Shown piece by piece: positions 33,967-46,825 of a DNA stretch of 64,000 nt (its first letter is position 1; every line of letters begins with the position of its first letter). The notes under the pieces were generated by a model. That model was not told where the DNA came from. It saw nothing but the letters and a program-made list of their open reading frames with translations, and made no database searches. This DNA is from Trifolium pratense. Lineage: Eukaryota > Streptophyta > Magnoliopsida > Fabales > Fabaceae. The stretch lies in the NCBI RefSeq assembly GCF_020283565.1, contig NC_060060.1, forward strand, positions 620,001 through 684,000, read 5' to 3'. Both the position numbers and the translations under genes were made by a program.

Positions 33967-34425
33967 TTGTTTTTGAAGCAAACACAATCAACTCATTTCA
34001 TTAATAATAAAAGGTTCAATACAACGAGGAACATAGTTAAAGAACATTCGACTAGACCATGAAATGACCGCCATAGCTAAAGTGTGAGCCGCCACGTTCA
34101 CTTGTCGCTTAGTGAACTTGATCTCAAAGTTCGAATTACATTGTAACAATAGCTTAATAGATAAAATAATAGAACTCAACTCCGAAATACCATGATGATT
34201 GGCTTGTATTGCACCAACCACAACTTTGGAGTCGCTTTCGAACACAATGTTGGACCAACCTCTTGAAGTGGCATGACGCATAGCCTTCAAGATAGTCATG
34301 GCTTCACCTTCAACTACAACAAGTTTATGCATACTCATATTTGTACTTGATGCAACAAACACACCTTGTGAATTGCGGATACACCAACCCCATCCCGTTT
34401 GAATGGAGGCTTGTGAAAAATTTGC
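33967..34425 (-). mobile_element. 5'-truncated LINE with RNase H-like domain
   Basis: Flanked by a 17 bp duplication ATAGACTATTTATGTTT (33950-33966 and 34426-34442). The minus-strand frame reads ASIQTGWGWCIRNSQGVFVA, EGEAMTILKAMRHATSRGW, FESDSKVVVGAIQANHHG, with a stop at 33988. This is the RVT_3 domain at the LINE C-terminus. The poly(A) end lies at the low-coordinate side. No stop inside the remaining domain, so it is fairly young. Confidence 0.8.
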
Positions 34426-34598
34426 ATAGACTATTTATGTTTATGAATTAATAAAAATTGTAATGAATCCTAAATGTAAAAAAAATGTAAAATGTGCTTT
34501 TATTGATTTATTGACTATCACTATAAGAAAACATTTTAGAAGAGTGTGCCGCCGCGTCTCTCAAATCACAACAACTCTTTCATTAATATCACTGTCAC

Positions 34599-34600
<2 letters not shown>

Positions 34601-34641
<41 letters not shown>
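34601..34641 (+). repeat. (CT)n microsatellite in the aspartokinase 5' leader
   Basis: A pure CT run of about 20 units, 240-280 bp upstream of the ATG. CT-rich leaders are common in plant genes. A possible 5' UTR intron (CCCAG|GTTCTC at 34682 to TTTCGCAG at 34801) follows. Confidence 0.85.
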
Positions 34642-34645
<4 letters not shown>

Positions 34646-34883
34646 CCATTTCCACCTTCTTCTGAAGCTCTTCCTCTCCCAGGTTCTCTCAATCATTCCT
34701 TCATTCATTTCACTTTTTTTCTTCATTCTTCCCTAATTACCCCTCTTTCATTTCAATTTTAATCATAATCATAATCATAACATTTTCTCTATTTTTCGCA
34801 GATCGAGCTTCGGAAGCAAAAAAAAAAAAAAATCAAAAACAAAAAATAATTTAGATTTGATTTTTCAATTTCTTCATTCATTC

Positions 34884-37800
34884 ATGGCAACATCATCATT
34901 AAATCTTCATTACAATGTTTTCAATGCGAAACTGAATCTGAGAAACACTTTCAGTTATGAAATTCCGAAACGATTTCTTTCAACAGAAAACGGTTACAAT
35001 AAAACGACGTCGTCGTTATTGAAGGTCACGTGTAAGTTAACGAGTGATGTGTTGGAGAAGCACGTGATTGAGAATGGAAGAAACGTGATTAGTGAAGTTG
35101 AAAATGATGATGAAAAAATTAGTTATACTTGTGTGATGAAATTTGGTGGTTCTTCAGTTGCTTCTGCTGAGAGAATGATGGAAGTTGCTAGTCTTGTTTT
35201 GAGTTTTCCTGAAGAAAGGCCTATTGTTGTTCTTTCTGCTATGGGGAAAACTACTAACAAGCTTTTGCTGGTATTCATATCTTTAAACTTTTCTTTTTAT
35301 TATTACTAGTGGCCGAGTTCCATGTCTGTCTATGTGATCCATATCTTCTATTACACAAACTTATTTGGTGAGTTTGTTAATAAAAGATTTTTGCGCTAAA
35401 AAAAGCAGCGGAATTAGTCTCTGACTTTGTATGACACTCTCGAATAGGTCTATGAGACTATGAACTATGAATCACGGATACACACATATAGGTCGACACT
35501 GATAATATTATGAGAAAATGACATAATTCAGTGCAATCATAAGTGTCGGTGCACGTGTCCTGGTGTGAATTTCAATTTGATCCATATATTTAACAATTTA
35601 TTGTTAATTTAGTCCCTAACAACTTACTGTCAATTTGTAGCCTATATTTGACCACTTATTGTCAATTTAGTCCCTGATATATTTTCTGCAGGACTAGTAT
35701 GAGTAAAATTTGACAAAGTTAGAGACCTTTTTGAAATATTTTTAATTTAAGGGATCTATTTGAGAGTGTTCCGATAAAGTCATGAACGAAATTGGTAGTT
35801 TACTCATTATTATATTTGTATCTATGTAGCGCTGAGACTTCAGATTGAAGGCATGTCTAGTGTCAGATATGTGTCGTCTTTTGAAATTGACACGACATTG
35901 ATACGTTTGGTTACATTAAATCACTTCAATTTGTTTATGGATGTCTACGTGTCAATGTCAGTATCTTCTTAAATGTATTCCAACATAAACCATTTCACAT
36001 CCAAATAGTGTCTCATAGAGACAGAGATTTATTCAAATTCTGCTATGATATAGCGCTGATATTTGACAATACTGATCCTAAATAAAGATTACATTTTTCA
36101 ATGATTTTATGTTATTGATTCTTTGTTTTCTCATGTTAAAGTATTCTTCTCAAAGAAATTATGTTGGTTTTGTTGTGTTATTAGGCTGGAGAAAAAGCTG
36201 TGAGTTGCGGTGTTACTAATGTCTCTTGTATTGAAGAGCTTAGCTTTATAAAAGATCTGCATTTCAGGTGAGAGCAATGAGGTTCATTTATCCTGTTTTA
36301 TCTTTTACAATTATGACAAAAATGAAGTATGGAAGAAAATCAATGAAAGTTCATATTTTTTTTGAAAAATATGAAGTTATAGTATTTTCACTTGATGTTA
36401 TGTTCCTACCTTCATCTCAGGACTGTGGATCAGCTTGGAGTTGACAGATCTGTTGTTGAAAGTGAGTCATTTCCTCAGTTCACAGTATAATTCATTTGAT
36501 TGTTACATTGAATATGAGTTGAGTATTTGTTAGATTAAAATGTTCTTTTCAGATCATATCAACTGGTATGTTCTATTGTGTGTAGCAATAGTACTTGTAG
36601 GCTCATGGCTGCAGAAAATGTATTTGATATTTTTCTTTGTTAAAAAGTAGTTGTATATTTGTTAATATTGTGTTCACTTCTTTAATTTTGTCGAGGGTCT
36701 CAAATTGGATGAAATATGTCATGATAATGTTTTTGTATGTGGGGGGCATTCCTCGCCTTCCAAACTGATTTTACAGGGTTAAGTTAGGCCAAATCCAAAT
36801 TTTAAGATAGTATAAGAGTCTATCCAAGATCCACTCGGCCACCCGCTGTTGAGGCAATTGAGTGACACTCCAGATGTATTGTGCTAGGCATGAAGGGTGT
36901 GTGTTGAAAGTCCCACATTGATATAGTATGTCCTTAACATGTGTTCATAAGTGGGAGGCATCCCTTATCTTACAAATCGGTTTTGTAGATTAGAGTTAGG
37001 TCCTACTCAAATTTTAAGAAATTTAATAATTGTCTTGTTTTAAAATTATGATACCAACAATAAAGTCATATCACTGTAGCCAGAAATTTGTAAATTGAAG
37101 AGTTTATCTTGTGTGTCTGATATGATTGCTTGGTATCTAATATGTCAGCCCGTATGAATGCTTATATTCATATGTTATTTTTACAACCTAAAGCAGCAGC
37201 TACATTTCTATATGCACTAGTTTGCATGATGAGTTTCACCATGGCATGAGTGACATGAAACTATATACCATAATTCTGTTTGCTGTCTCAGAAGTAGAAG
37301 TAGAAGTTAGAAGTGTATAGTATGAGCTTGTGATGTCATACAATTTCAAGATGGACTATGGATATTTAAATGGTCCAGACAACTTTTTATTGTTGATGGT
37401 TGATACAATAGATCATAGAAATAGAATTGCTTATGTTAGTTTACCTGGATGAGTCAAAAGGTGTCAACTATCAAATTACAGGTTTTAATTGTATAAATCC
37501 AATTATTGGCTTATACGATTTATAATCTGCTGAATTTTATCCATAACTCATGGAAGATTGTGGAGTTAATGAAATTTGCAATTGATATAGAAAGAAATCA
37601 CATGGACATCTGGGAATCCATCTATCATTATGTATGATCTCAAACTAAGAAAAATCATACACCCAGTTTTTTATTATAATTGTAACATTAACAAGTTGCT
37701 GAATGTTTTTCATTTTGTTTTTATTATATATTTCTACTCATTTTTGTTGTTAACTTGGTTTATGTATGTCGAAATATTTCCAGAGCATCTGGTAGAATTG

Positions 37801-40800
37801 GAGCAACTTTTGAATGGGATAGCAATGATGAAAGAGCTAACTAAACGAACTCAAGACTATTTAGTTTCTTTTGGAGAATGCATGTCCACTAGGATCTTTG
37901 CTGCATATCTTAATAAATTGGGTGTCAAGGCCCGCCAAGTACGTGTTCTTGTTGTTTATTTAAATCTAGTACATGCTGTAACTAAAAGGCTGTTAGTTTT
38001 TTTTTGCTAATCATATAGTTCAACTCTGACTAAAGTCACCAGTTTTTGATTTGTTGTTCCTGATTATAGTTTGTTGCTAATTTATTGGTCTGGCAGTACG
38101 ATGCATTTGAGATGGGTTTTATAACAACTGATGACTTCACAAATGCGGATATTTTAGAAGCAACTTATCCGGCTGTTGCAAAGAGATTGCATGGAGATTG
38201 GCTTGCTGATCCTGCAATTGCAATTGTTACTGGCTTCCTTGGAAAGGTAATCGCGCTATCATGGTTTTCCAACCCTTCTTATATTTTCTTCAGGATTTTG
38301 TGTAACTAAAATAATAATTTTCTGATGAAAAAAAATGGAACTTGTTTTTCTTCTTGAAGGCCCGAAAATCATGTGCAGTGACAACACTAGGTAGAGGTGG
38401 CAGTGATTTGACAGCTACAACAATCGGGAAAGCACTTGGGTTGCCCGAGATCCAGGTTTGTGCATAATAACACAGTTGGGCATTTCAAATTGGAGACAAA
38501 AAAGAAAACAATTAATTTCAATCACGTACACAGGTATGGAAGGATGTTGATGGTGTCTTAACCTGTGATCCGAATATATACCCGAAAGCAGAACCTGTCC
38601 CTTTTTTGACATTCGACGAGGCTGCTGAGCTAGCTTACTTTGGTGCTCAGGTATTATAACATTCACTGATTCACTTATCTAGCTCTTATGACAAAGTACT
38701 ATACAATATCTCTCTTATGGTTTGAAAAATAACCTTTGATTTACTGGAGATACGTGTTGGAATTGCATGGGATTAGATGCTTCATCCCTGGAGAGTTGTT
38801 GAATATCGATCTCCGATCATAATTGGATATTGTTAAAAATGCTAGCTGTACCTCTTTTTTGGTATGCAGTTATATTGACAAAAAGATATTATTTTGGGCT
38901 AATATAAGCTCTTCAAGTAATAAAGAATTTTTTTATGTTAATAATCTTGTATATATCAATATTTCTATGTTATTATCAAATTTATTAGCGAGTGACCCCA
39001 GTACAAGGGATGTTATCTTTTATTATCACCTGTTATTATCAGAATTATCTCAATTAGGGTGACTCATTTATTCCCTGATTCACAGGTTCTGCATCCACAG
39101 TCTATGAGACCTGCTAGAGAAAGTGATATTCCGGTTAGAGTTAAAAATTCCTACAACCCTAAAGCTCCCGGTACTCTCATCACCAAGGAAAGAGATATGA
39201 GCAAGGTTCGTAGATTTTGTTTTGTAATAAAAAAATTTAAGAGTTGGACAATATTTAAGTTCTCCATTTTCATCTTGCAGGCAGTATTAACAAGTATTGT
39301 TTTGAAACGTAATGTGACCATGTTGGATATAGTGAGCACTCGCATGCTTGGTCAGTATGGTTTCCTTGCTAAGGTGAGCGTTAATGTCTGTCAGATCTGT
39401 CATAGTTGTGGTTGAATGCCCCTTCCGGTTTTCATACTTTTACATATATATATACAGGTGTTTTCAATCTTTGAAGATTTAGGCATATCAGTTGATGTTG
39501 TTGCTACAAGCGAAGTAAGTGTTTCCTTGACGTTGGATCCATCAAAGCTATGGAGCAGAGAGCTTATACAACAGGCAAGTGTAAGGCATTTCTATATCGT
39601 CGATCAGTTTGTTGATGAGTGAAAATGTTGTGGTATCTTAGGGCCAGTTCACCTTCTAAAAACACTTTCAATTTTCATTTTCAATTTTTACCTTGTATGT
39701 TGGTGGCTATAATGACATTTTGTTATGAGTAGACAAATGCCTGGCCGATCAGGTATTAGGCGCAATATAGTGAATAAACATAAATTTAATTGTATATCTT
39801 CCTTTGTTTTTAAGCAGGAACTTGACCATGTTGTTGAAGAACTAGAGAAAATTGCTGTGGTGAATCTTCTACAAAATAGATCCATCATCTCTCTCATTGG
39901 AAATGTTCAGAAATCATCATTGATTTTGGAAAAGGTTTTGTACTATGCTCTCTTATTTAAATTTAATTCCCACCCTTAACTTTTGTTTATTGATATTTTT
40001 AGACTTAATTGCTTTTTTATAGTATCATAATCATCTGGTCCTTTTTGTCTCTACCTTTTGCTCTATGTGGGGAATGTCATTTTGTTTTTGCCCTGGGTCC
40101 CTTGAGGCACCGTTGATCTTGGAATAAAATCCACAACTTGAATAATCTGTTTTTCTTGAAAAAGTTTATTCATGTTAACATCCAAGATTAAGTTCTTCTG
40201 CAATCAATCTGTTACAGGCATTTCGTTTAACTATTTTTGTTTGGTCACATAAGAAAACCACTGATTAACATTCTTTTACAGGCTTTTCGTGTTCTTCGAA
40301 CCCTTGGTGTCACCGTTCAAATGATCTCACAGGGTGCATCTAAGGTATCTACTTAATCAACTCTATATTATTCTTCCTAATATTTGTTATACCGAACTAT
40401 ATCCTTAGACACAAAGAGATTCTGTGTATACTTGTACGGATCTAGGAAGATTTTATTTTATTTTGTTATGTGATTTGTTCCCTAGTACTTGATTTGTATT
40501 TGTATTTGTTTCCTTTCATTATTAGTCCCAATTATTGGACTGGAATTATTATAATCTCTCTGATATAAATAGTCATAGACAGTAATAGAAAACATGAAAG
40601 TATTTTTCCTATTACTTTCTGCACCGTATTAAAATCTCTAGGCTCTACAATTTATAGGATTCAAGACTGGGGTTGATCGAACTGTAAGGGATAATACATC
40701 TTAATCATTCTCAATTAAATGAAAATAATTTCAATTTCAAAATCATTCTCGTTGTTCGTAATATTCAGGCTGAGTATAAAGTAGACTTTTACATACAAGA

Positions 40801-40998
40801 CTTCAAAATAGTTTCGTTTTCTCACATTCTTTATGTTCTCTGTTTTCTTTTTGCCAGGTGAACATCTCATTGGTTGTAAACGATAGTGAAGCAGATCAAT
40901 GTGTCAGGGCTCTCCATGAAGCTTTCTTCGAAAGCGAGTACTCCAATTTACATAAGGAATACACAAGTGGAAACGGTTCAGTTGCTAAATCATCTTAA
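34884..40998 (+). CDS. AK: Aspartokinase, monofunctional, chloroplastic
   Basis: Thirteen exons (34884-35270, 36185-36267, 36421-36461, 37784-37938, 38097-38246, 38360-38455, 38534-38650, 39086-39205, 39281-39373, 39458-39574, 39818-39934, 40282-40344, 40858-40998) join in phase into 559 residues. The enzyme phosphorylates aspartate, the first step toward lysine, threonine, methionine and isoleucine, in plastids. Residues 1-80 are Ser/Asn/basic-rich, a likely transit peptide. Then [15 protein letters not shown] (ATP site), [51 protein letters not shown] and [13 protein letters not shown]. The C-terminal third holds two ACT-type regulatory domains ([47 protein letters not shown]). Lysine feedback inhibition is known for such plant enzymes. 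No homoserine dehydrogenase domain follows, so it is monofunctional. Intron 10 starts with GC. Confidence 0.96.
36735..37020 (+). repeat. LTR-like repeat fragment in aspartokinase intron 3
   Basis: Two partly similar halves: GGGGGGCATTCCTCGCCTTCC ... GATTTTACAGGGTTAAGTTAG, and GTGGGAGGCATCCCTTATCTT ... GGTTTTGTAGATTAGAGTTAG. TGTTGAAAGTCCCACATTG at 36903-36921 is a common start of short plant LTR/TRIM elements. No full element outlined. Confidence 0.4.
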
Positions 40999-41718
40999 AT
41001 GAACAATTGTGAGCCTCAATTCTTTGATCTGGAATATATATTCCAATCTTAAAATGCTATTGTCAACCAAGCAATTTTCATCTCCTCCTAAGTTTTAACC
41101 TTGTGTGATTGAGATGTAGTAATGGCAAAGCATAAGTGCATACTAGTCTAGTATTGCTAGAGAGTAGACATGTTAATCAGATAATTAATAAAGTTTAATC
41201 AGCTGAAATCACATTACTATTTATTATATTTTTCTGAAACCATGGTTTGCAAGAAGCTCCAGAAGTTGCCTTCACGTCGCCTGCATGAGAATGTATTATA
41301 AGGTTCTATTTTTGCAGATATTAACATTATTGATGTAACTTATGTTATTGAGTTGATAGAGTTTGGGTCTATGAATCTTGTAGTTTGAAATGGCCTTCTT
41401 TTTTTTTTTTAATCTTTTGTTCACCATTGCCTGCTGCTACTATGTGAAGAAGAAAAAATTGAGTTGAAGATTGAAATCGTGCTCAGGTTTTTAATGGGAA
41501 AATTTGATCTTGAAAATATCAATCCATGCATTGTGGAAATATTAAATCTTTATGAATTGGGTCTATAAGCTTGGTCTAAAATTCCAGAAAAATTATTTTT
41601 TATGATTACATCGGCAATAATGTGGCAAAAGGGGATTGTTTAGAGCGGGCTCAATGGACACTGATGATGGAATAGCAGTTGATTAGTTTTTTGAAACATT
41701 TCCTAGATAGAATTGACC

Positions 41719-41773
<55 letters not shown>

Positions 41774-42376
41774 TTTTCCTTTCTTTCATTCACCATTTTT
41801 TTTTTTGAAATACTACACCATTGTTGAAGTCTTGAAGAAGAAGGAAAAAAAAGTAACTCTTAATTTATTTATATAAAAAGAAAGTGAGAATCATGTGGAG
41901 TACGTATTATACATTTTCGAAATTTTTTAAAAGAACACTGATTCTGATTGTACTTGATCTCATTGAACAGTTAAAGTACCCATTATACATTTTCTAATTT
42001 TATTTTGTAAAGTACTAATTGTACTTCATCTCATTGGTCGGTTGTACCTATTATACATTTTCTAAATTTTTAGATAGAGTACTACCAGTACTGATAAAGG
42101 AGTACAAGTACAAACTATGACACACCACTTGGGATTAGTTGCCAGTTCCAAAATTTAAATTTGAGGAAGTGATGCACAAATGATGAAAAGGTGGACAAGC
42201 TAGTGAGAGAGAATCATGAGTGATGATGATACTCATACAGCCGCAAATGTTGAAGCATCACGTATTTGAGGATGCAGCCTAAAGCATATGATACTCCTTT
42301 TAGCAACAATTTTTTGTTCAAAAACATTAAGAAACTTTTAATAAAACTTACAAATATTAAGAAAATTGTTTGAATA
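40999..42376. other. Aspartokinase 3' flank and spacer
   Basis: 3' UTR of aspartokinase for perhaps 200-300 bp, then AT-rich sequence. A (TTA)n microsatellite occupies 41719-41773. No further gene seen. Confidence 0.6.
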
Positions 42377-42523
42377 ATAATGTTTTTTTTTTAGTTTTCA
42401 CCGATATCCGGCCCACTAGACCGCCTAATCTAGTTCAGTCCCTCTCGATCGCAATTGCGGAGATTGAACTGTGGTACTCCCTATTAAGTACAACGTTAAA
42501 CACCATTGAATTAGGTTAGTTAG
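42377..42523 (-). mobile_element. SINE, relative of the copy at 33800
   Basis: Flanked by TGTTTGAATA (42367-42376 and 42524-42533). On the minus strand AATTCAATGGTGTTTAAC and CAGTTCAATCTCCGCAATTG align with the 33800-33953 SINE. Plus-strand T-run at its low end equals a poly(A) tail. Confidence 0.7.
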
Positions 42524-42679
42524 TGTTTGAATACATAAATTTGTTTTAAAAATGTGTGACTATTACTAAATTATTCATAGAAACTAATGAGTTAAGATTT
42601 TTACTAAATTATCTATAAAAACCAATGGCTTAAGATTTTGGCTAAAAATATGGTGTATAACTCATTTGTATGATTGATT

Positions 42680-42990
42680 TTAAGTCTGATGTAGATGATT
42701 CTCAGAATGACAAGATAAGATGTCAGCACACGAATTGATCTCGCGATAAGAATGACAAATCTTCGCTTCCCAATCTAACTCGAGCAACCCTCTAATTCTT
42801 CGAATCAACATCATACCACCACTAACATACTTCACCACTACTATTGGGCGTTGTTGTAGAACTAAAATGTTGTAGTTCAGATAGTAGTACTTTCTCGTGA
42901 GCATTATATTTCTTGTCTTTTTTTATTATAAAAAATGATGAATGGTACGACAATCTTCTGTCGCCAAAATTGCACGAACGAGTTTATGCT
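42680..42990 (-). pseudogene. LINE remnant, end of RNase H-like domain
   Basis: Minus-strand IRGLLELDWEAKICHSYREI then NSCADILSCHSE fits the last helices of an RVT_3 domain (normally HxxREaN..AD.LA). Upstream sequence is degraded. Not functional. Confidence 0.55.
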
Positions 42991-43132
42991 AGCTTTTTTA
43001 TTTTCATCTTAATTTTCATTTGACTCAAAATGCTGAATTTTGTCACTAACAAACTTTGAATGAGAAATCTGCAACCCATTCTCACCATTGATTGTAGAAC
43101 GGTAAATATCATTACTAGTAATATTTCTTTGG

Positions 43133-43137
<5 letters not shown>

Positions 43138-43228
<91 letters not shown>

Positions 43229-43230
43229 TA
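43138..43230. repeat. (TA)n microsatellite, insertion site of the Sirevirus
   Basis: About 45 TA units with one G. A short (AT)n continues at 55506-55528 on the other side of the element, so the copia element landed inside this microsatellite. Confidence 0.9.
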
Positions 43231-44353
43231 TGTTGGAACAAAATTGATTTAAAAATGTTTGCCCCTAAATCTATAAAGGTTTTGATGATAACAAAGTATT
43301 AATAAACAATTGGAAGGACTAAAAATTTATTTTAAGTGCGCAGATATAAGCATCATATAAGCTCTGAGTGAAGTTCAGAGGATGTGAATTCAGAAGTTCA
43401 CAAGCGCTCAGAAGATGTTGGACTTCAGAGGTTACAACGTTCAGAGGATGAAGACTTCAGAACTTCTTGTCTGTCTACAAGCTTCATCAAACTCTGAAGA
43501 TCTCTTTGAAAGCTGTGAAGATTCTCTTTACTAGTCAACTCTTCTTCCAATGAAGAAAAGGACCTTTCAAGTCTGATCAGCTCAGCTACCTCTGTTTTGT
43601 CTGTCCTATCTTGAGAACGTGGGTCTTCAGTTTTGTTAGCTGAATAAGGAAAGTCCACTCTGCAGTAGTCAAAGTAACTGAAACTCTTTCTTAGTTTTGG
43701 ATACAACCAAACTGCATCAAGACAGACTGCTTGAAGACAAAAGGTTATCAACTCCAACGGCTCCTTTGCAACGACTCTTTTCTAGTGGTATATATACTTG
43801 AAGGATCAGCTGCAACAATATAACAATTATCAAGAATTGAACGTGCGCTGAACAAACTCTGAACTCTGTGATATACAAGCTCTGAACCTTTCTCAAGTGT
43901 TTTTGCACTTTAGCCAAATACTCTGTACTATTTGTATTTGCTCACCTTAGGTTCATCTAAGAGCATTTGTATATTTTTATATACTTTACCATTACTTGAG
44001 GAAACTTAAGCTTGTGTGCTTAAGTGTGTAACTTAAACTTGTGTGTTTAAGTGTGAAGTCTTAAGCTTGTGTGCTTGAGCATAGTTGTGAAGTCTCTTGC
44101 TTGTGTGCTTGAGCAGGTGTAATCTTGTGTGATTATAGTGAACTCCCTTGGAAGTGCAAGGGGACTGGACTACTCTCGTTTTGTGAGAGGAACCAGTATA
44201 AATTGCTTGTGTGATCTCTCTCTCTATCTCCTTAACTTGTTATTTATTGTGTTACTTTTCCGCTGCTAACGTAGTTGAGTTAAGAACTTGAAAAAGTTTT
44301 AACTTAGCTAAAACACAATTCAACCCCCCCCTTCTTGTGTTTTCACACCTTCA
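43231..44353 (+). repeat. 5' LTR of the Sirevirus
   Basis: 1123 bp. Dense in CTCTGA/TCAGAG words in its first third, with repeated CTTGTGTGCTTAAG/GAGC units at 44011-44115. Drives transcription of the genomic RNA; CACTTTACC and TATATATAC (43793) are TATA-like options. Confidence 0.95.
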
Positions 44354-44355
44354 AT

Positions 44356-44373
44356 TGGCATCAGAGCACCTGG
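44356..44373 (+). other. Primer binding site, initiator-Met tRNA type
   Basis: TGGCATCAGAGCACCTGG starts two bases after the LTR. It is one base off the common plant TGGTATCAGAGC. Confidence 0.85.
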
Positions 44374-44423
44374 TCTGTTACTTTCACTTAACAGTGAGAC
44401 AGTAAAGATCTTGTGAGAACACT

Positions 44424-46823
44424 ATGTCTGGAGGAGATGATAGTAGTACTAGAACTACTAGTGAAGGTGAGGCCAGTGGTGCTGGTGGTGGTCCTAGAAA
44501 TGCTTTTGGTTATGACTACTTAAGTAATGAATCACATGAACATAGTGGCAATAGAAAAGCCCCTATATTCAATGGTGATACTTCATTATTTGAGTGGTGG
44601 AAAGAGAGACTGTATAGCAATATTACTGCTATTGATCATGAGTTGTGGGATTTGGTTGAGTTGGGAGTAACTTTTGAAAACTTGAATGAACATGGTAGGT
44701 TGTCCATGGAGAATAGAAAGTTACTCACACCAGCTAACCTAAAAATCTACACAAAACATCATAGAGTAAAGGACATTGTTGTTGGTGCTATTAGACATGA
44801 GGACTATGTCAGAATAGAGAACAAGTCTACTGCTAAATCTATCTTTGATTCTATGTGTGCTACCTATGATGGTAATGAAAAGGTTCAAGAGGCTAAAGCT
44901 AGTCTTTTGATAAGACAATATGAACTTTTCACTATGCAACAAGATGAAAACATTGAGACTATGTTTACAAGGTTTCAAATCCTTGTATCTGGTCTTAAAG
45001 CTCTTAAGAGAAGTTATTCTACCTATGACCATGTTCAGAAGATTCTGAGAAGTCTTCCTATTGCTTGGAGACCCAAGGTCACTGCAATAGAGGAAGCTCA
45101 AAATCTCAAGACTCTGAGTCTTGAAGCTCTGATAAGCAATCTCAGAAGCCATGAGATGGTTCTGGATGCTGACTCAGAAACTAAGAAGAAGTCTAAGTCA
45201 GTGGCTTTACAGTCAACTAAGACTACTTCTAAGGCTCTTAAGACTCAGCTTCTTGATATTGAAGAAGAATCTTCTGCTGATGGTCAAGAGGATGAGATGA
45301 ATGAGGATGAGTTTGCGTTATTCACCAAGTTTCAGCAATGGAACAGATTTAACAAAAGAAATTTCAGAGGAGGTAACAGCTCCAGAAATTTTGTCAGCAA
45401 AAAGGATGATCAGAAGAACTGCTTCAACTGTAAGAAGCCAGGACACTTTATTGCTGATTGTCCAGAAATGTCTGCTAAAGACAAAAGCAAAAGATACAGC
45501 TCAAAGAAGCAACAATTCAAGAGTAAATTGAGAAAGAGTCTGATGGCTACTTTTGAAGAGCTATCATCTGAGGAAGAAGTTGAGGAAGAAGAAGAAGCAA
45601 ATCTAGCCCTGATGGCTTCAACTGACTCAGATGTAGACTCAGACGATGAATCAGAATCAGATTCAGAAGTAACTGATGAGGTATTTTCTGACTGTTCTAA
45701 ATCTCAACTTATAACTGCACTTAACAAGGTCATTGAGAAACATCTCAGAGTGTTAAGTAAACAAAAAGTTTTACAAGAAAACCTTAACACTCTGACTGAA
45801 CAAGCAGAACATTTTCAAGGTCTATATCAAGAAACTCTGAATAGAGTAAATGATCTTGAAAAGGGTTGTGCTGTGTGTCACAAACCTACTGATGAGCAAG
45901 AAATGGCTCTTCAACAGTTTGTGCATCTCAACCTTGGTAAGAGCAAAGCTGCTAATCTTGTTTATAATGTCATGAGACATAGAGGAGAGGGACTTGGCTA
46001 TGAATATGGTAGAACATATTCAAAGCTAAAGACCTATCCCAAAAAGGTTGGAAAATCTTGGGTTTACTATGTTGTACCTCAGAGTGAAGAAGGAAAGAAA
46101 TTTGGTACTCTGAAAGATGAGGATAATAATCTGAGAGATTTGGGAAATGACAACTCAGAGGAACCAAGTTCCTCAGGATCTGGGAAGAAAAGCTCAGAAG
46201 ATAAAAGCTATTCAGAACTTGACAGTATCAGTTCAGATGTTCTGAAAGTTTCAAAATCTGAGGCTTCAACTTCTGGAACCAGAGGAACTCCAGTTCATGA
46301 GAAAAGTCAACCTAAAGACTCAGAAGTTTTTAAAAGAAAGTCAAACCTCAAACCTCAGAGGCAACATAGGACTAAGGTTATTTATGATTCTAGAGTCAGT
46401 AAGTATAACCAGTCAAATCAATGGACTGGTGATAAATACAAATTCTGGGAGCATAAACAATCCAAGTCCTGGAATAATAACAGAACTCAAACTAAGAAAT
46501 ATTTTCAAAAGAGTTATTATTCCAAACCAAAATCTTTCTCTCACACTCAACAACACAGTAATCATTTGTGGACTAACAAGCGTGGACCCAGAAGATGGGT
46601 ACCAAAAGCTGAAATTATGTATCATTCAGATTTACCAACTAGGAAAGGATATGTCCTACCTAGAGTTTGGAAACAAGTTCTATGCAAAGGAAGAAGGGCT
46701 TATGTCCTTGACCAATGGCTGACAAGTTCTCAAGTGAACAATCAGAACTTGATCAATGAAGAGGAAGAATATTGGGATGACTTTATCATTAACTGTGATA
46801 AAGAGTTCCATTGTAGTGATTAA
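44424..46823 (+). CDS. Sirevirus Gag with long C-terminal extension
   Basis: 799 residues from ATG to TAA. The N-terminal copia-type gag (UBN2-like) reads [20 protein letters not shown]; a CCHC zinc knuckle [14 protein letters not shown] lies at about 333-346. It then runs on for some 450 residues: acidic runs (about 375-425), a coiled segment ([20 protein letters not shown]) with CAVCHKP, a Ser-rich part and a basic Trp-rich end ([18 protein letters not shown]). Long gag tails are known in Sireviruses. Gag forms the virus-like particle and binds RNA. It stops six bases before the pol frame, which lies in the -1 frame. Confidence 0.93.
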   Translation: MSGGDDSSTRTTSEGEASGAGGGPRNAFGYDYLSNESHEHSGNRKAPIFNGDTSLFEWWKERLYSNITAIDHELWDLVELGVTFENLNEHGRLSMENRKLLTPANLKIYTKHHRVKDIVVGAIRHEDYVRIENKSTAKSIFDSMCATYDGNEKVQEAKASLLIRQYELFTMQQDENIETMFTRFQILVSGLKALKRSYSTYDHVQKILRSLPIAWRPKVTAIEEAQNLKTLSLEALISNLRSHEMVLDADSETKKKSKSVALQSTKTTSKALKTQLLDIEEESSADGQEDEMNEDEFALFTKFQQWNRFNKRNFRGGNSSRNFVSKKDDQKNCFNCKKPGHFIADCPEMSAKDKSKRYSSKKQQFKSKLRKSLMATFEELSSEEEVEEEEEANLALMASTDSDVDSDDESESDSEVTDEVFSDCSKSQLITALNKVIEKHLRVLSKQKVLQENLNTLTEQAEHFQGLYQETLNRVNDLEKGCAVCHKPTDEQEMALQQFVHLNLGKSKAANLVYNVMRHRGEGLGYEYGRTYSKLKTYPKKVGKSWVYYVVPQSEEGKKFGTLKDEDNNLRDLGNDNSEEPSSSGSGKKSSEDKSYSELDSISSDVLKVSKSEASTSGTRGTPVHEKSQPKDSEVFKRKSNLKPQRQHRTKVIYDSRVSKYNQSNQWTGDKYKFWEHKQSKSWNNNRTQTKKYFQKSYYSKPKSFSHTQQHSNHLWTNKRGPRRWVPKAEIMYHSDLPTRKGYVLPRVWKQVLCKGRRAYVLDQWLTSSQVNNQNLINEEEEYWDDFIINCDKEFHCSD

Positions 46824-46825
46824 AG

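Noticed and set aside
40430..40660. Possible LTR/TRIM sequence in the last aspartokinase intron
   Set aside because: AT-rich phrases suggest an old repeat, but no ends, pairs or target duplication could be shown.
43060..43302. Tyr-Ile repeat frames over the (TA)n arrays
   Set aside because: Pure microsatellite translation; the same applies at 62998-63183.
43425..43757. 110-codon minus frame in the Sirevirus LTR, repeated at 54577-54909
   Set aside because: Its duplication is explained by the two LTRs. No domain and no independent sign of coding; the LTR word bias keeps it open.
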